Shown here piece after piece: positions 6,991 through 15,731 of a stretch of DNA of 30,167 nucleotides. Positions within the stretch are counted from its first letter, which is position 1; each line of letters begins with the position of its first letter. The notes under the pieces were generated by a model, which saw nothing but the letters and a program-made list of their open reading frames with translations, did not search any database and was not told where the DNA came from. The DNA is taken from NCBI GenBank assembly GCA_016789785.1, contig JAEUQE010000096.1:1-30167 (forward strand). Direction: 5' to 3'. The position numbers and the translations under genes were made by a program. Source of the DNA: Bryobacterales bacterium. GTDB lineage: Bacteria > Acidobacteriota > Terriglobia > Bryobacterales > Bryobacteraceae.

Positions 6991-7737
6991 TCAGCTTGCC
7001 AGCGCTTCCATCTCCTTCTCGTCGATGTCGAAATTGGAGTACACGTTCTGCACATCGTCGTGATCCTCCAGCGCGTCATAGAGCTTCATCATCGCCGCGG
7101 CGTTCTTGCCTTCCAGCTTGATGAGGTTCTTCGGGATCATGGAAATGGCGGCTTCCACGGTCGGAATCCCGGCTTTCTCAATCGCGTCCGCCACCTGCGG
7201 ATGCGCCTCGGGAGCCGAGATCACCTCCCAGTGATCGTCGCCGCGCAGATCCTCCGCACCCGCTTCGAGCACAAGGTTCATCAACGCGTCTTCCTCGGCC
7301 TTGTCCTTCTCAATCACGATGCGGCTCTTGCGCTCGAACATCCACGTGACGCTGCCGACCTCACCCATGTTCCCACCCTGTTTGGCGAACGTATGGCGGA
7401 TCTCGGAGACGGTGCGGTTGCGATTGTCGGTGGCGGCTTCCACTATGACGGCGGCGCCGCCGGGTCCGTAGCCCTCAAACGTCACTTCTTCGATCTCAGC
7501 GCCTTCCAACTCGCCAGTGCCGCGCATGATGGCGCGCTTGATGTTGTCCGCGGGCATGGAGACGGCCTTGGCTGCCGTGACGGCCGTGCGCAAACGGGAA
7601 TTCGAGTCCGCATCACCGCCGCCAGTGCGTGCGGCAATCACGATTTCTTTGATGAGACGCGTGAAGATCTTTCCACGCTTGGCATCGATCGCAGCTTTCT
7701 TGTGCTTGATCGTGTGCCATTTGGAATGGCCTGACAT
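6991..7737 (-). CDS. yebC: YebC/PmpR-family protein (TACO1 homologue)
   Basis: 248 residues, full length for the family. The hallmark start [20 protein letters not shown] and the following [12 protein letters not shown] are present, as is the family core [17 protein letters not shown]. Family members were first described as transcription regulators; later work on YebC/TACO1 points to relief of ribosome stalling at proline stretches. The start is preceded by GAGG. It is the first gene of the operon that continues into ruvC. Confidence 0.97.
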   Translation of the reverse strand: MSGHSKWHTIKHKKAAIDAKRGKIFTRLIKEIVIAARTGGGDADSNSRLRTAVTAAKAVSMPADNIKRAIMRGTGELEGAEIEEVTFEGYGPGGAAVIVEAATDNRNRTVSEIRHTFAKQGGNMGEVGSVTWMFERKSRIVIEKDKAEEDALMNLVLEAGAEDLRGDDHWEVISAPEAHPQVADAIEKAGIPTVEAAISMIPKNLIKLEGKNAAAMMKLYDALEDHDDVQNVYSNFDIDEKEMEALAS

Positions 7738-7787
7738 GGGAACCTCGAATTAGAAAATCAGTACGGTTGGTAGGATAACTCCCCAAC

Positions 7788-7816
7788 AGGATACCAGATG
7801 CACGCCGGGTGCTCAA
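7788..7816 (-). promoter_or_regulatory. Likely sigma-70 promoter of the yebC-ruvC operon
   Basis: On the minus strand, -35 TTGAGC (7816-7811) and -10 TATCCT (7793-7788) are separated by exactly 17 bases, about 50 bases upstream of the yebC ATG. Between 7817 and 7987 nothing else was recognised; the kinase gene ends there in the same orientation. Confidence 0.5.
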
Positions 7817-7987
7817 TGGCAAGAGCAGTCCCTTAAGGCAGTCCTGTCACGCACAGTCCCCGGTTGACGCGAGTGGTTCCACCGCGCTTCAGGCGGCTTC
7901 CTCTCTTGGTTTACCAACCGCCATTTACTCCCCGGAATGTTTGCCGTTCCAACGGCTGGTCGCCCCCGTGCAATGCCACAACGTCCT

Positions 7988-10753
7988 TCAACGAAGCCGC
8001 TCCATCTCCTCCTTCGCTTCCGTGCGCAAGGACTCGGGCACATCGTTGCGGTTCAGGATCGCCTGCCATGCCGTGATGGCTTCCGCGCGCATCCTCGAAG
8101 CCGTCGCCGAATCCCCAAGCCGGGCATACGCCTCCGACAGCCAGCGCCGCGCACGCGCCGGCCAACCCGCCAGAAAGGCAGCGCGCGAAGCGAATTTCGC
8201 AAGGTCATCCGCGGTTGCCAGTGCTCGCGCAGCCATGGCCTCCGTCTGAGTCCGCTCATTCCGTTGGGCATGAGCCAGGGCGCGATTCAAGGTAGACCGC
8301 AATCGCAAGGAGAGAGGCGCCGTCTCCTCCGGCCTCTCGCGAATCAGGCGCTGCACATCGGCTTCGAGCTGGTTCCATTGGGAAACGGCCTGTTCGAACA
8401 GACCTGCTTCCCGGTAGCGCTCAGCCAGGCTGGCGGCGAACTCGGCGCTGAAGACGAGGCTCATTCCGTTCGACGCCTTTTCGAGGCCCTCCAGCAGGTT
8501 GAGACTCTTCTTCAATTGAGCAATCGCCCTGCTGTCTTTTGGCGGGTAAGCGACCGCACCACGTCCAAGAGCCAGCGCGTAGTCGAAACGAACGGTTTCG
8601 CTGCGGTCACGCGCCACCCGCCATTCCGCATGCTCGATTGCCTTCGCGTAAGCGTCCAGCGCTTCCATCCGGCGCTTGGGATCCACCGCGACCGGCGGCC
8701 CAAGCGCGCCAGTATAGGAGTCCGGCGCCAAAGGCCCCAGCGCGGCATTGCCGATATTGGCGTAGGCGAGAATGAGGTTCCGATGCTGGCTGCTGTTTTC
8801 GGGCTCCAGCTTGAGCGCCTTTTCCTGTGTCTCGACGTTCTGCCGGAAATACCTCGTGGCGAGGGCCTTGTCGGCTTTCAGAAACACCCTGCCGGCACGG
8901 CTGTAAGCGACGCCGAGGAGCGTAAGCGAGTCAAAGGTCTCGGGGTGCGATCGCGCGTATTGCTCGGCAACTTCGACGTAGCGCTTGGCATGGCGATGAC
9001 TCTCCGGCGCGTCCTCCATCACGTTCAATACGGTGCTGTACGCCTCACCCAGATCGTAGAGCCACTTGGTATCACCAGGGTAGCTTCGTGCCGCGTTCTC
9101 GCCAATGCCGATGGCGCGGAGCAGATAGGGGGAAGCCTGGGTTGTCTTCCCTCCCGAATTGAGAAACTCACCGTAAGCGGTGCAGAATCGCATTGCCGTA
9201 ACTGCTACGTCCAGGTCGCCAGAATGCGACTTCAGCAGCTTATCGACAATCGCATTGGCTTTTTCGTAGACCGCCTGCGCGTCGCCTGTCTGGCCAAGGT
9301 TTGGGGTGATGGTCGATCCGGATAATGTCGCCACGCGAAGGTATCCCTCGGCAAGTTCCAACTGGAGAGTCCGGTCACCGGCCGCCTCCTTGGCGAGATT
9401 GTCGAGATACTCCATCGCGGTCCGCAACACGACTTCTCGAGCCTTGGTCGCCGCGGGCAGGTATTGAATCGAGTCATGAACATCCACCATCAGCGCATTC
9501 GCAATGCGCCGGACCTGGGCGAACCGCCGCTCGGCCCGTTGTGCCTGATAGCGTGCGGCGAGTATTCCGCCGAGGAGAGTCGCGAGAAGCAGAACCGCCG
9601 CCGCAAGCCCAAGCCAATTCCGGCGCGCGAACTTTCCCAACCGGTAGACGGAGCTGTCCTTGCGCGCGAGGATCGGCCGCCGCTCCAGATAACTTCTCAG
9701 ATCGCTCTGAAGCGCCTCCACCGACGCATACCGCCGCCTGGGATCCTTATGCGTAGCCGTTTGGATAACAATGTCGAGGTCTCCCTGTAAGAGACCGGCA
9801 AGCGCGGGATTCCCCGCCAGACGCGCCTGCTCACTTGGCGAACGCAAGGGTATCTCACAAATCGACCGGTGGAGAGCCATTGGCGATGAAGTGTCCGCGT
9901 GCTGAGCGCGCTCGCCGGTAAGTAGTTCGTAAAGTACAAGGCCGAGCGAATACACGTCGGTTTGCGTCGTAATCCGCTCTCCGCGGACTTGCTCCGGGCT
10001 GCAGTAGTCCGGTGTTACCGGCATCGTGCCGATGGTGGTTGTCCCGGAATCCGACGCTGGGTCGATCAGCTTCGCGATTCCGAAATCGAGTAATTTCGCC
10101 GTGCCATTCGCCACCAGGATGTTACTCGGCTTCAGGTCGCGGTGGACAATCAGGTTCCGATGGGCATACTCCACGGCGTCACAAACCTGGAAGAACAGCC
10201 CGATCCGCGCCTCCAAACTTAGGTTCCGGCGGGCCGCGTAGGCGTGGATCGGTTCGCCCTCCACGAACTCCATGGCGAAGTACGGAACATCGTCCTCCGT
10301 GGTCCCACCGTCAAGCAGCCTGGCGATGTGGGGATGCTCCAGGTGAGCCAGCAATTGCCGCTCATGACGGAACCGGTCGAGCGCTTCGGGGGAGTAGGCT
10401 GCCTTCGCCGCGAGTTTCAGCGCAACGCGCTGCTGGAATTGATCGTCATCGCGCACCGCTTCGAAGACAATGCCCATTCCGCCCCGTCCAACTTCCCTCA
10501 CGATGCGATACGGTCCAGCGCGGCGGCCTTCAAACTCGATCGGCGGAGGAGGAGGCGTGCGGCACACTGCCTCAATGGCCTGGCCGATGATTGCACCGTG
10601 CGATTCGTCGTGACGCAGCAGGGCGCCGAGTCTTTCGCGAAGTTCGGGATCCTCCGGACACTTCTCCTCAAGAAAGCGGTCCCTTACGTCGGGCGCAAGT
10701 TCCACCGCTTCCTCAAACAACTCCTCAAGGCGGCGCCAACGTTCCTTGTTCAT
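7988..10753 (-). CDS. Membrane-anchored Ser/Thr protein kinase with C-terminal repeat region
   Basis: 921 residues. Cytoplasmic kinase domain about 82-360: glycine loop GRGGMG (89-94), Lys113 in VALKLA, catalytic HRDLKPSN (204-211), DFG (223-225), and SPE (252-254) in place of APE. One transmembrane helix lies at about 380-400 (LGLAAAVLLLATLLGGILAA). The extracytoplasmic part (about 400-921) is helical and repeat-like with several TPR-type pairs, probably the sensor. The N-terminal 60 residues (RWRRLEELFEEAVEL, then LLRHDESHG) form a small domain common in acidobacterial and planctomycete kinases of this type. It lies 53 bases after an ECF sigma gene, so kinase and sigma factor probably belong to one pathway. 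All catalytic residues are present, so the enzyme should be active. Confidence 0.95.
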   Translation of the reverse strand: MNKERWRRLEELFEEAVELAPDVRDRFLEEKCPEDPELRERLGALLRHDESHGAIIGQAIEAVCRTPPPPPIEFEGRRAGPYRIVREVGRGGMGIVFEAVRDDDQFQQRVALKLAAKAAYSPEALDRFRHERQLLAHLEHPHIARLLDGGTTEDDVPYFAMEFVEGEPIHAYAARRNLSLEARIGLFFQVCDAVEYAHRNLIVHRDLKPSNILVANGTAKLLDFGIAKLIDPASDSGTTTIGTMPVTPDYCSPEQVRGERITTQTDVYSLGLVLYELLTGERAQHADTSSPMALHRSICEIPLRSPSEQARLAGNPALAGLLQGDLDIVIQTATHKDPRRRYASVEALQSDLRSYLERRPILARKDSSVYRLGKFARRNWLGLAAAVLLLATLLGGILAARYQAQRAERRFAQVRRIANALMVDVHDSIQYLPAATKAREVVLRTAMEYLDNLAKEAAGDRTLQLELAEGYLRVATLSGSTITPNLGQTGDAQAVYEKANAIVDKLLKSHSGDLDVAVTAMRFCTAYGEFLNSGGKTTQASPYLLRAIGIGENAARSYPGDTKWLYDLGEAYSTVLNVMEDAPESHRHAKRYVEVAEQYARSHPETFDSLTLLGVAYSRAGRVFLKADKALATRYFRQNVETQEKALKLEPENSSQHRNLILAYANIGNAALGPLAPDSYTGALGPPVAVDPKRRMEALDAYAKAIEHAEWRVARDRSETVRFDYALALGRGAVAYPPKDSRAIAQLKKSLNLLEGLEKASNGMSLVFSAEFAASLAERYREAGLFEQAVSQWNQLEADVQRLIRERPEETAPLSLRLRSTLNRALAHAQRNERTQTEAMAARALATADDLAKFASRAAFLAGWPARARRWLSEAYARLGDSATASRMRAEAITAWQAILNRNDVPESLRTEAKEEMERLR

Positions 10754-10806
10754 CCTCGTAAGCTACAGCGCAAAGCGGGGATTATTTTCTCACCTACAAT
10801 CACGCA

Positions 10807-11394
10807 CTACATGGAAAGCTGCTCGGTCAGCCAAGCTTCCGCGAACCGCTGGGCACGATGCGCGGATGCAACCGAAACCCCAATAACCTCGGCAGTCTCC
10901 TCCAGCGTGAGCCCGCCGAAATAGCGCAACTCGACGATCTGCGCCTTGGTCGCGCTGAGATCCTTCAAACGGTCCAGCGCCTCGTGCACTCGCAGAACGG
11001 CCTCCGCGGCGTCTGAATGGTAACCCGGCACGTTATCCAGCGAGACCTTCTCCATCCTTCCCCCACGCTTGGCGGCGTTGATGCTTCTGGCGTGATCCAC
11101 CAGAATCCGGCGCATGAGGCTTGCCGCCAGTGCGAAGAAGTGTCCACGGCTGGCAAACTCCAATCGTCCCGCGCTGGACAGGCGGAGAAACGCCTCGTGA
11201 ATCAGCGCGGTCGGCTGCAGAGTGTGCCCGGGGCGTTCCCGCTGGAGATAGGCTGCCGCAATTCGGTGCAGTTCCGGATAGACGGCTTCGCTCGCCTGTG
11301 CGAAAGCCTCACTGTCGCCGGCGCGCCAGCGAGCGAGAAGCTGGGTAATGTCCGAAGTCGAAACTGCTTCCGGGGGGCGGCCCGTCGGAGACAT
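10807..11394 (-). CDS. ECF-type RNA polymerase sigma factor linked to Ser/Thr kinase
   Basis: 195 residues. Region 2 covers ALIHEAFLRL to HFFALAASLMRRILVDHAR, and region 4 is the helix-turn-helix LKDLSATKAQIVELRYFGGL with TLEETAEVIGVSVASAHR. No region 3, as in ECF factors. The pattern fits the Sigma70_ECF group that occurs beside serine/threonine kinases and usually lacks a classical anti-sigma factor. It is the first gene before the kinase. A TATGCT hexamer ends about 11 bases before the ATG and no ribosome-binding site is seen, so the message may be nearly leaderless; this is a guess. Confidence 0.93.
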   Translation of the reverse strand: MSPTGRPPEAVSTSDITQLLARWRAGDSEAFAQASEAVYPELHRIAAAYLQRERPGHTLQPTALIHEAFLRLSSAGRLEFASRGHFFALAASLMRRILVDHARSINAAKRGGRMEKVSLDNVPGYHSDAAEAVLRVHEALDRLKDLSATKAQIVELRYFGGLTLEETAEVIGVSVASAHRAQRFAEAWLTEQLSM

Positions 11395-11686
11395 TCGAAG
11401 AGTCTAGCATATCGGACGGACCGCGCCAGGGGCACCGTTTCAATCAATGCGGTCTCTTATGATGAGCGCATTCGGCGTAGGTAGCGCTCCCAGGCGTGCC
11501 GTGCCGGCTCACCTTGTACCGCCGCTTGGGGCGAAAGACGTAGCGTCGTGTTGATTTCCGAATCATGTAGGTCGCAAACGCCAATCTCCGGGCTGCGACG
11601 AGTTGCGATGGGGGCGCGCCCGTCTCGCTGACTGTAACATCAGCAGCCGCGAGGAGCAGCAGACGGTGGACACGGCGCGAGGCCCG
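11395..11686. other. Intergenic stretch, nothing recognised
   Basis: About 290 bases between the ECF start and the end of the A-T-TE gene. No convincing gene, repeat or terminator was seen. It must hold the ECF promoter. Confidence 0.5.
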
Positions 11687-14179
11687 TCAGGATGCCCGGA
11701 CCTTGCCCAGAGCATCCATGAGGATCTCCGCCGACCGGCGCGCGCCCGCCGCGTGAAACATCGTATGGTGATCGCCGGGAACCTCGTGCCAGGAATGCGT
11801 GCCTTGCACGAACGGCCCCCAGACGCGCTTCGGATCACGAAGAAAGCCGCGCGGGCGATCTTCCGCAAGAACATGGAGCAGCGTGCCGGCGTATGGCTGC
11901 GGCTGATAGCGGTGAAGAACGCGGATGGAAGCTTCCAGCGGGTCCTGCGCGGGCTGCTCCACTCCTTCCTCGCGCCATCGTTGAAGCCTCCTGCCGGTGC
12001 CATGGATTCGCGCACGAAGGTAAGTGGTCCGGTTCCCTCCCCTGCCAGACAGGAAGCGTCCGAGATGATATCTGGCGCGGCCGGCCTGCCGCCAAAGCAC
12101 CTGCGCATGCTTCACCACTCCTGTGCGATGGACAGGCAGAATATCGTGGCCATTGAAGATCACCACCATTGGGGCTCGGGCGCCGCGTTTGGCCAGTTGG
12201 CGCGCGGTTTCGAAGGCCACCACTCCCGCAAGGCACCAGCCCGCCAGACAAAAATCCGCAGGCAGCCGCGCGCTTTCCACCTGTGCGGCGCACCAGGCGG
12301 CAATCGCTTCCATCGATCGTCCCTCCATCCAAAACTGGGCCGGAATCCGCAGCCCGAAGACCGGTGCTTTTTCCCGGAGTTCCCGCCAGAGATGTGTGTA
12401 ATTCAGATCCGGTGCGATAAAGACGACGGGAGGCAGACCACCTCCCGGTTCGATGCAGTAAAACTCCGAACCGCCCGCACCCTGCCGACTTCCGAGATAC
12501 TCCGCAAGCGCGGTAACATTCGGCGCCCGCCACAACACAGGAGGTGGAATGGGGGGAACGCCCAGTTTCTTTTCAATGGAATTCAATAAGGATGCGGCCT
12601 GCAGGGAATCGCAATAGTCAAAGAAGCTATCCTCGCAGCCCAACTCCTCGCATTTCGCGGCATCGCGAAACAGAGATAGTAACTCCGCCTCAAGCGGGCC
12701 GCCGGGACTGCGGCCGGAGACGCGGCGCCGGGTAAGTTGAGGAGCATACAGCTCCGCGAGTTTACGGCGCTGAAACTTACCAGTAGCGGAGAGCGGGATA
12801 TCCTCCACCATCAGGATCCGTCTGGGCACCTTATAGAAGGCAAGGTGGCCGGCCACGAACTCCTGGAGCGCGGCCTCCGTCACTCCGGCCGCGGTCTCAA
12901 CGGCCACGGCGGCGGCGACTTCCTCACCCAACCGCTGGTCCGGCATGGCAAAGCTCGCCGCGCGGCGCACGGCTGGATGCTTCCGCAGTACTTCATCCAC
13001 CTCTGAGGGGTTGACCTTCTGCCCGCCCCGATTGATGAACTCCTTGAATCGCCCCGTGAGGAACAGGTAGCCCTCGGCGTCGAGATAGCCTTCGTCGCCA
13101 GTAACCAGCCAATCTTGATCGAAGGCTTCCCGATTCGCCTCGTCGTTGTTATGGTAGCCGGTGGTGACATTCGGCCCGCGCAGCAGGATCAGGCCGCGTT
13201 CGTTGGGTGGCGCGGGGCTGCCGGCGCCCGTGGCGATGAGGAGTTCACCTGCCGTCACGCGGCCCACCGAGCCTGGCTTTGAATGCGTGGGTGTCTCCAT
13301 GGTGACGCAGATCGCCTCGGTCATCCCGTAAGTCTGCAGAATGGGAGCCCCGAACATTCGCTCCACGGCGTCCAGCACGGTTGCGGGCAGAGGCGCCGCC
13401 GCACTGCGCAGAAATCGCGGGCTCGGGAGTTTGGCTCGTAAGTGCGGGGCAAGTTCGGCAAGGGCTTGCAGAATGGCCGGAGTCGCCGAAAGCCACGTCG
13501 GCCGTGCGCGATTCCAGTCGTCTTCGAAACGGTCGCGGTCAAATCCGGGACAAAGCACCACGGAGCCTCCCGCAACCAGCGGCGAAAGCACACCACTTAC
13601 CAGTCCCAGGCTGTGGAATTGCGGTACCACGGTGAAGTGGCAGTCACGCTCACTAAGTAAGAAGCACTTACCGATGGTTTCTGTCCCGTGCGAATACATG
13701 GACAACGGGATCCGCACGAGTTTGGACTGTGAGGTGGTTCCCGATGTGGACAGCAACACGGCGACACGGTCCTGTTCCGGGCTCCGAAACGGCGCCGCGT
13801 CCGCTTGCGAGGCGATCTGCTCCAGCGTGAGGCACGGCACCCCGAAGCCGTGAGGCGTGGAGCCGAGAATCCAGCGCGGATCGAGTAGTTGAATCGCCCG
13901 CTGGAGTTCCTCCTTCGGCGCGGCCGGATTCAGCGGCGCGTAAACGCAGACCGAGGACACGCCGAGCACGGCTTCAGCCATTTCCGGACCGTCGGGAATG
14001 AGACCCGCAATGCGGTCACCAGGTTGGGCTCCAAGCCGGAGCAGGCCGCGCTGGATGCGCCGCATCCGTTCGGCGAGATCGCCGTAGGTGACGCATTCGC
14101 CGTCCCGGGAGAGCACGGCCGAAGCGTTGGGGCGAAGCGTCGAATGGGAGATCACACGATGGTGATAAGCCTCGGGCAT
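11687..14179 (-). CDS. Adenylation-carrier-thioesterase (A-T-TE) NRPS-like enzyme
   Basis: 830 residues from ATG 14179 (a TTG at 14248 would add 23; neither has a clear ribosome-binding site). Domains: acyl-adenylating enzyme about 1-480 with STSGTT (144-149), YGMTE (284-288), TGRFKEFINRGGQKV and the catalytic Lys468 in SATGKFQRRKL; carrier domain about 490-570 with the phosphopantetheine Ser525 in DSFFDYCDSLQA, where the usual GG before DS is replaced by YC; thioesterase about 575-830. The thioesterase elbow reads GWCLAG instead of GWSxGG, so the nucleophile would be Cys649; a candidate catalytic His is in GDHHTMF. No condensation domain is present. It would load, tether and release a single acyl or aryl substrate, or couple two. 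Substrate unknown; no other biosynthetic genes adjoin it. Confidence 0.88.
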   Translation of the reverse strand: MPEAYHHRVISHSTLRPNASAVLSRDGECVTYGDLAERMRRIQRGLLRLGAQPGDRIAGLIPDGPEMAEAVLGVSSVCVYAPLNPAAPKEELQRAIQLLDPRWILGSTPHGFGVPCLTLEQIASQADAAPFRSPEQDRVAVLLSTSGTTSQSKLVRIPLSMYSHGTETIGKCFLLSERDCHFTVVPQFHSLGLVSGVLSPLVAGGSVVLCPGFDRDRFEDDWNRARPTWLSATPAILQALAELAPHLRAKLPSPRFLRSAAAPLPATVLDAVERMFGAPILQTYGMTEAICVTMETPTHSKPGSVGRVTAGELLIATGAGSPAPPNERGLILLRGPNVTTGYHNNDEANREAFDQDWLVTGDEGYLDAEGYLFLTGRFKEFINRGGQKVNPSEVDEVLRKHPAVRRAASFAMPDQRLGEEVAAAVAVETAAGVTEAALQEFVAGHLAFYKVPRRILMVEDIPLSATGKFQRRKLAELYAPQLTRRRVSGRSPGGPLEAELLSLFRDAAKCEELGCEDSFFDYCDSLQAASLLNSIEKKLGVPPIPPPVLWRAPNVTALAEYLGSRQGAGGSEFYCIEPGGGLPPVVFIAPDLNYTHLWRELREKAPVFGLRIPAQFWMEGRSMEAIAAWCAAQVESARLPADFCLAGWCLAGVVAFETARQLAKRGARAPMVVIFNGHDILPVHRTGVVKHAQVLWRQAGRARYHLGRFLSGRGGNRTTYLRARIHGTGRRLQRWREEGVEQPAQDPLEASIRVLHRYQPQPYAGTLLHVLAEDRPRGFLRDPKRVWGPFVQGTHSWHEVPGDHHTMFHAAGARRSAEILMDALGKVRAS

Positions 14180-14291
14180 TGAGAATATGATTTCACAGAA
14201 ATGAACGCGGACGGGCGGACAGGTGTCGCGAAGTGTCTTGCCCCACAAGCGCGAAGCACAGCCAGTTCAAAGCACAGCTAGCCGCTTGCAA

Positions 14292-15599
14292 TCAACCGCT
14301 GAACTTACTCAGCGCCGCGGCTAACTTCGACTTACCGCGTGCGGCGTCGCCAGTTACCTCGGCCATTGGCGGGCGCTCCTCCAACGGGTCGGCACGGAGA
14401 TCGAAGAACCTGCCGTCGCCATACAGCTTCCAATCATGATCCATCGCCCAACGCGCAGGCTCCATCTTGCCCCATCGGGGATTGTAGTCGCAGAAGATCC
14501 AGTCTCGCGGGGCGCCTTTCCGGCCGAGCACCTGCGGAAGGAAGCTACGCCCGTCGCGCGGATGGCCCGCCGGCAACCCGGCACTGGCAGTTTCGGCTAG
14601 CGTGGGCAGGAAATCGGTGAAATCGATCAGGTCGTTCGACACGGCGCCCTTCGGACTTCTTCCAGCCCAACGCGCGAGCAGCGGAACATGTGTGCCCGCA
14701 GCGGTGCTTCCACCTTTGCCACCCTTGTATGGGCCGTTGCGCGTCATGGTGGTGATGCCGCGTCCGGTGCCGTTGTCGCCAGTGAACAGAATGAGCGTCT
14801 GGCTGCTCAAGCCGGTTTGTTCGATCTTCGCAAGGAGCCGCCCGGCGCAGTGATCCATGTAGGCGACCATATCGGCGAACCACTTCCGGTCGGCACGGTG
14901 GCGCTCACTGGCGGCCGGCAGGTTCGGACTGCGAGGCGTCGGCACGAACGGATCATGAGTAAGTGCCATCGGATAATACAACAGAAAGGGGCGGTTCCGG
15001 TGCCGTTCAATGAATTCCTCACCAAATTGTGCGAAAAGGTCAGGGCCATATTTTCCCTTGATTTCCTCCTCCAGCTTGCCGTTCACCTGCACGGATGGAT
15101 CCCAATAGCGCGAGCCCCGGTCCTTCACCTGCCACAAACAGTGTTCGTCGAAGCCGGCTTCCTCGGGAAGCGAGCCCTTGCCCTTGTAGGCAGTACCAGG
15201 CACGGCGCCCGCAAGCTGCCATTTGCCCATCACGCCTGTACGGTAGCCCTTCGATTGCAGCATATGCGCGAAGGTGTGCTCGCCGGGTTTGAGTGAACCG
15301 AATTCGGTGTAATTGCGGAAGTTGTACTTACCCGTCATTAACTGTACGCGGGTGGGCGTGCACAACGGCGTGGAATGGGCGGCAGTGAATCGTACGCCGG
15401 ATGCGGCCAGTGCATCCAGATTCGGCGTTTTGTATTCGGCAGCGCCATTGCACGCGAGGCACTCATAGCCGAAATCGTCGGCCATGATGAGGAGGATGTT
15501 GGGTGGACGGCGGGAGGACGGCTGCGCGGCGGCCCGCGGAAGGACACTGCCCGCTGCCGCGCTGAGAGTGGCTGCCGTGAGGAACTGTCGGCGGTTCAT
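14292..15599 (-). CDS. Tat-exported type I sulfatase
   Basis: 435 residues. The N-terminus NRRQFLTAATLSAAAG is a Tat-type signal. The alkaline-phosphatase-superfamily core has metal Asp pair D41-D42 (IMADDFGYE), the sulfatase signature C80-T-P-T-R84 (CxPxR), GKWQLAG, and a metal site FTGDNG. The Cys at position 80 must be oxidised to formylglycine for activity, so an FGE or anSME elsewhere in the genome is needed; the FGE-like piece at 1572-1838 is a remnant. Acts outside the cytoplasm on an unknown sulfate ester, such as a polysaccharide. Divergent from the TIR-NTPase gene with a 132-base gap. Confidence 0.94.
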   Translation of the reverse strand: MNRRQFLTAATLSAAAGSVLPRAAAQPSSRRPPNILLIMADDFGYECLACNGAAEYKTPNLDALAASGVRFTAAHSTPLCTPTRVQLMTGKYNFRNYTEFGSLKPGEHTFAHMLQSKGYRTGVMGKWQLAGAVPGTAYKGKGSLPEEAGFDEHCLWQVKDRGSRYWDPSVQVNGKLEEEIKGKYGPDLFAQFGEEFIERHRNRPFLLYYPMALTHDPFVPTPRSPNLPAASERHRADRKWFADMVAYMDHCAGRLLAKIEQTGLSSQTLILFTGDNGTGRGITTMTRNGPYKGGKGGSTAAGTHVPLLARWAGRSPKGAVSNDLIDFTDFLPTLAETASAGLPAGHPRDGRSFLPQVLGRKGAPRDWIFCDYNPRWGKMEPARWAMDHDWKLYGDGRFFDLRADPLEERPPMAEVTGDAARGKSKLAAALSKFSG

Positions 15600-15731
15600 G
15601 ATGCTGACATTCTATCGGACACGCCCTGCGCCCGGCGTTCGCCGGTCTCAGCCCAACTCTCCACTCAACTCCCCCTGCTTGGAGGCGACGCTGACTTGGC
15701 GTCTCGCAGAGGTTCACAATGGTAGGGCTGC

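Noticed and set aside
7937..9325. Long plus-strand open frame (462 codons) opposite the kinase
   Set aside because: It is the antisense of the kinase repeat region; composition is Arg/His-rich with no motif, as expected for a shadow frame in GC-rich DNA.
15629..15645. Hairpin CCGGCGTTCGCCGG upstream of the TIR-NTPase
   Set aside because: Short GC-rich inverted repeat with a 2-base loop and no T-run; common by chance at this GC content.
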